A stretch of DNA of 5,355 nucleotides from Deltaproteobacteria bacterium (lineage in GTDB: Bacteria; Desulfobacterota; Desulfobacteria; Desulfobacterales; Desulfatibacillaceae). Made by a program: the position numbers and the translations under genes. A model generated the notes under the pieces. It was not told the DNA's origin, did no database searches, and saw only the letters and a program-made list of their open reading frames with translations. Below, in pieces: positions 5,312-5,355 of the stretch. Position 1 is the first letter of the stretch, and each line of letters begins with the position of its first letter. The stretch covers positions 1 to 5,355 of the forward strand of contig JAFDHW010000185.1 of assembly GCA_019308705.1 (NCBI GenBank), in the 5' to 3' direction.

Positions 5312-5355
5312 TCGTGTTGAATGTTGAAGTTGCCGGTGCTGATCAAGCAGCGCCA

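Larger units (their letters stand above)
5242..5355 (-). mobile_element. 3' end of a group II intron, probably class C (body beyond right edge)
   Basis: Read on the minus strand, the right edge contains a domain V-like hairpin, then a domain VI-like hairpin, then CTACTCGAT, ending with the AT expected of a group II intron 3' terminus (A-Y) at 5242. An A seven bases from that end (5248's complement lies beside it, A opposite T5248) sits in the usual branch-point zone. The intron and any reverse transcriptase/maturase gene extend to the right. A TGA at 5345-5343 (-) might end such a gene, but only a few codons are visible, so no CDS is called. The boundary at 5242 is inferred from structure. 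Whether the intron is complete and active cannot be judged here. Confidence 0.75.

Noticed and set aside
4546..5346. Minus-strand ORF beginning near 5346 and running antisense into pgeF
   Set aside because: Its first part is merely a translation of the intron domain V/VI sequence, and the rest is antisense to pgeF. Such ORFs are common mis-annotations next to group II introns.
1..5355. CRISPR array, tRNA, rRNA, defence system or complete insertion sequence
   Set aside because: No regularly spaced direct repeats, no tRNA-like cloverleaf, no rRNA signature and no transposase or defence-gene motifs were seen on either strand.

Overview
The window is a GC-rich bacterial chromosomal segment. It holds three tightly packed minus-strand genes, a divergent plus-strand pgeF gene, and a gene-free right edge with an interrupted inverted repeat and the 3' end of a group II intron. 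GC-rich third codon positions, an MJ0042-type zinc-ribbon protein and a radical SAM gene next to a UPF0104 membrane protein fit a high-GC Desulfobacterota-like (deltaproteobacterial) anaerobe. That assignment is inference only; there is no rRNA or phylogenetic marker gene here.

Layout: (1) Positions 3-92 (+) are probably the last 29 codons of a gene entering from the left. They converge on (2) a minus-strand gene at 132-1613, whose product has a cytoplasmic four-cysteine zinc ribbon, an acidic/proline linker, one membrane helix and an exported domain of about seven repeats read as a beta-propeller. (3) Positions 1691-2662 (-) encode a polytopic inner-membrane protein of the lysylphosphatidylglycerol-synthase-TM/UPF0104 (flippase-like) family. 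(4) Positions 2659-4167 (-) encode a radical SAM enzyme with a B12-binding-like N-terminal domain. Genes 4 and 3 overlap by four bases (ATGA), so they are almost certainly translationally coupled. Gene 2 follows 77 nt after gene 3 and has its own plausible sigma70 promoter, so it may be partly independent. (5) A 129-nt divergent intergenic region carries a candidate minus-strand promoter and a leader with two consecutive hairpins. (6) pgeF (4297-5067, +) encodes the PgeF/YfiH/LACC1-type enzyme. (7) Positions 5068-5221 are an interrupted inverted repeat starting right after the pgeF stop codon. (8) From 5242 to the right edge, the minus strand shows domains VI and V of a group II intron of probable class C. 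The catalytic triad reads CGC with a central G-U pair, and the intron body and any maturase lie mostly beyond the window.

How the parts may work together: the radical SAM/UPF0104 pair suggests modification of a lipid or lipid-linked compound followed by, or coupled to, its handling in the membrane. The third gene would add a membrane-spanning scaffold or sensor. Substrate and pathway cannot be read from the sequence. PgeF is a conserved housekeeping-type enzyme and need not be linked to the minus-strand genes.
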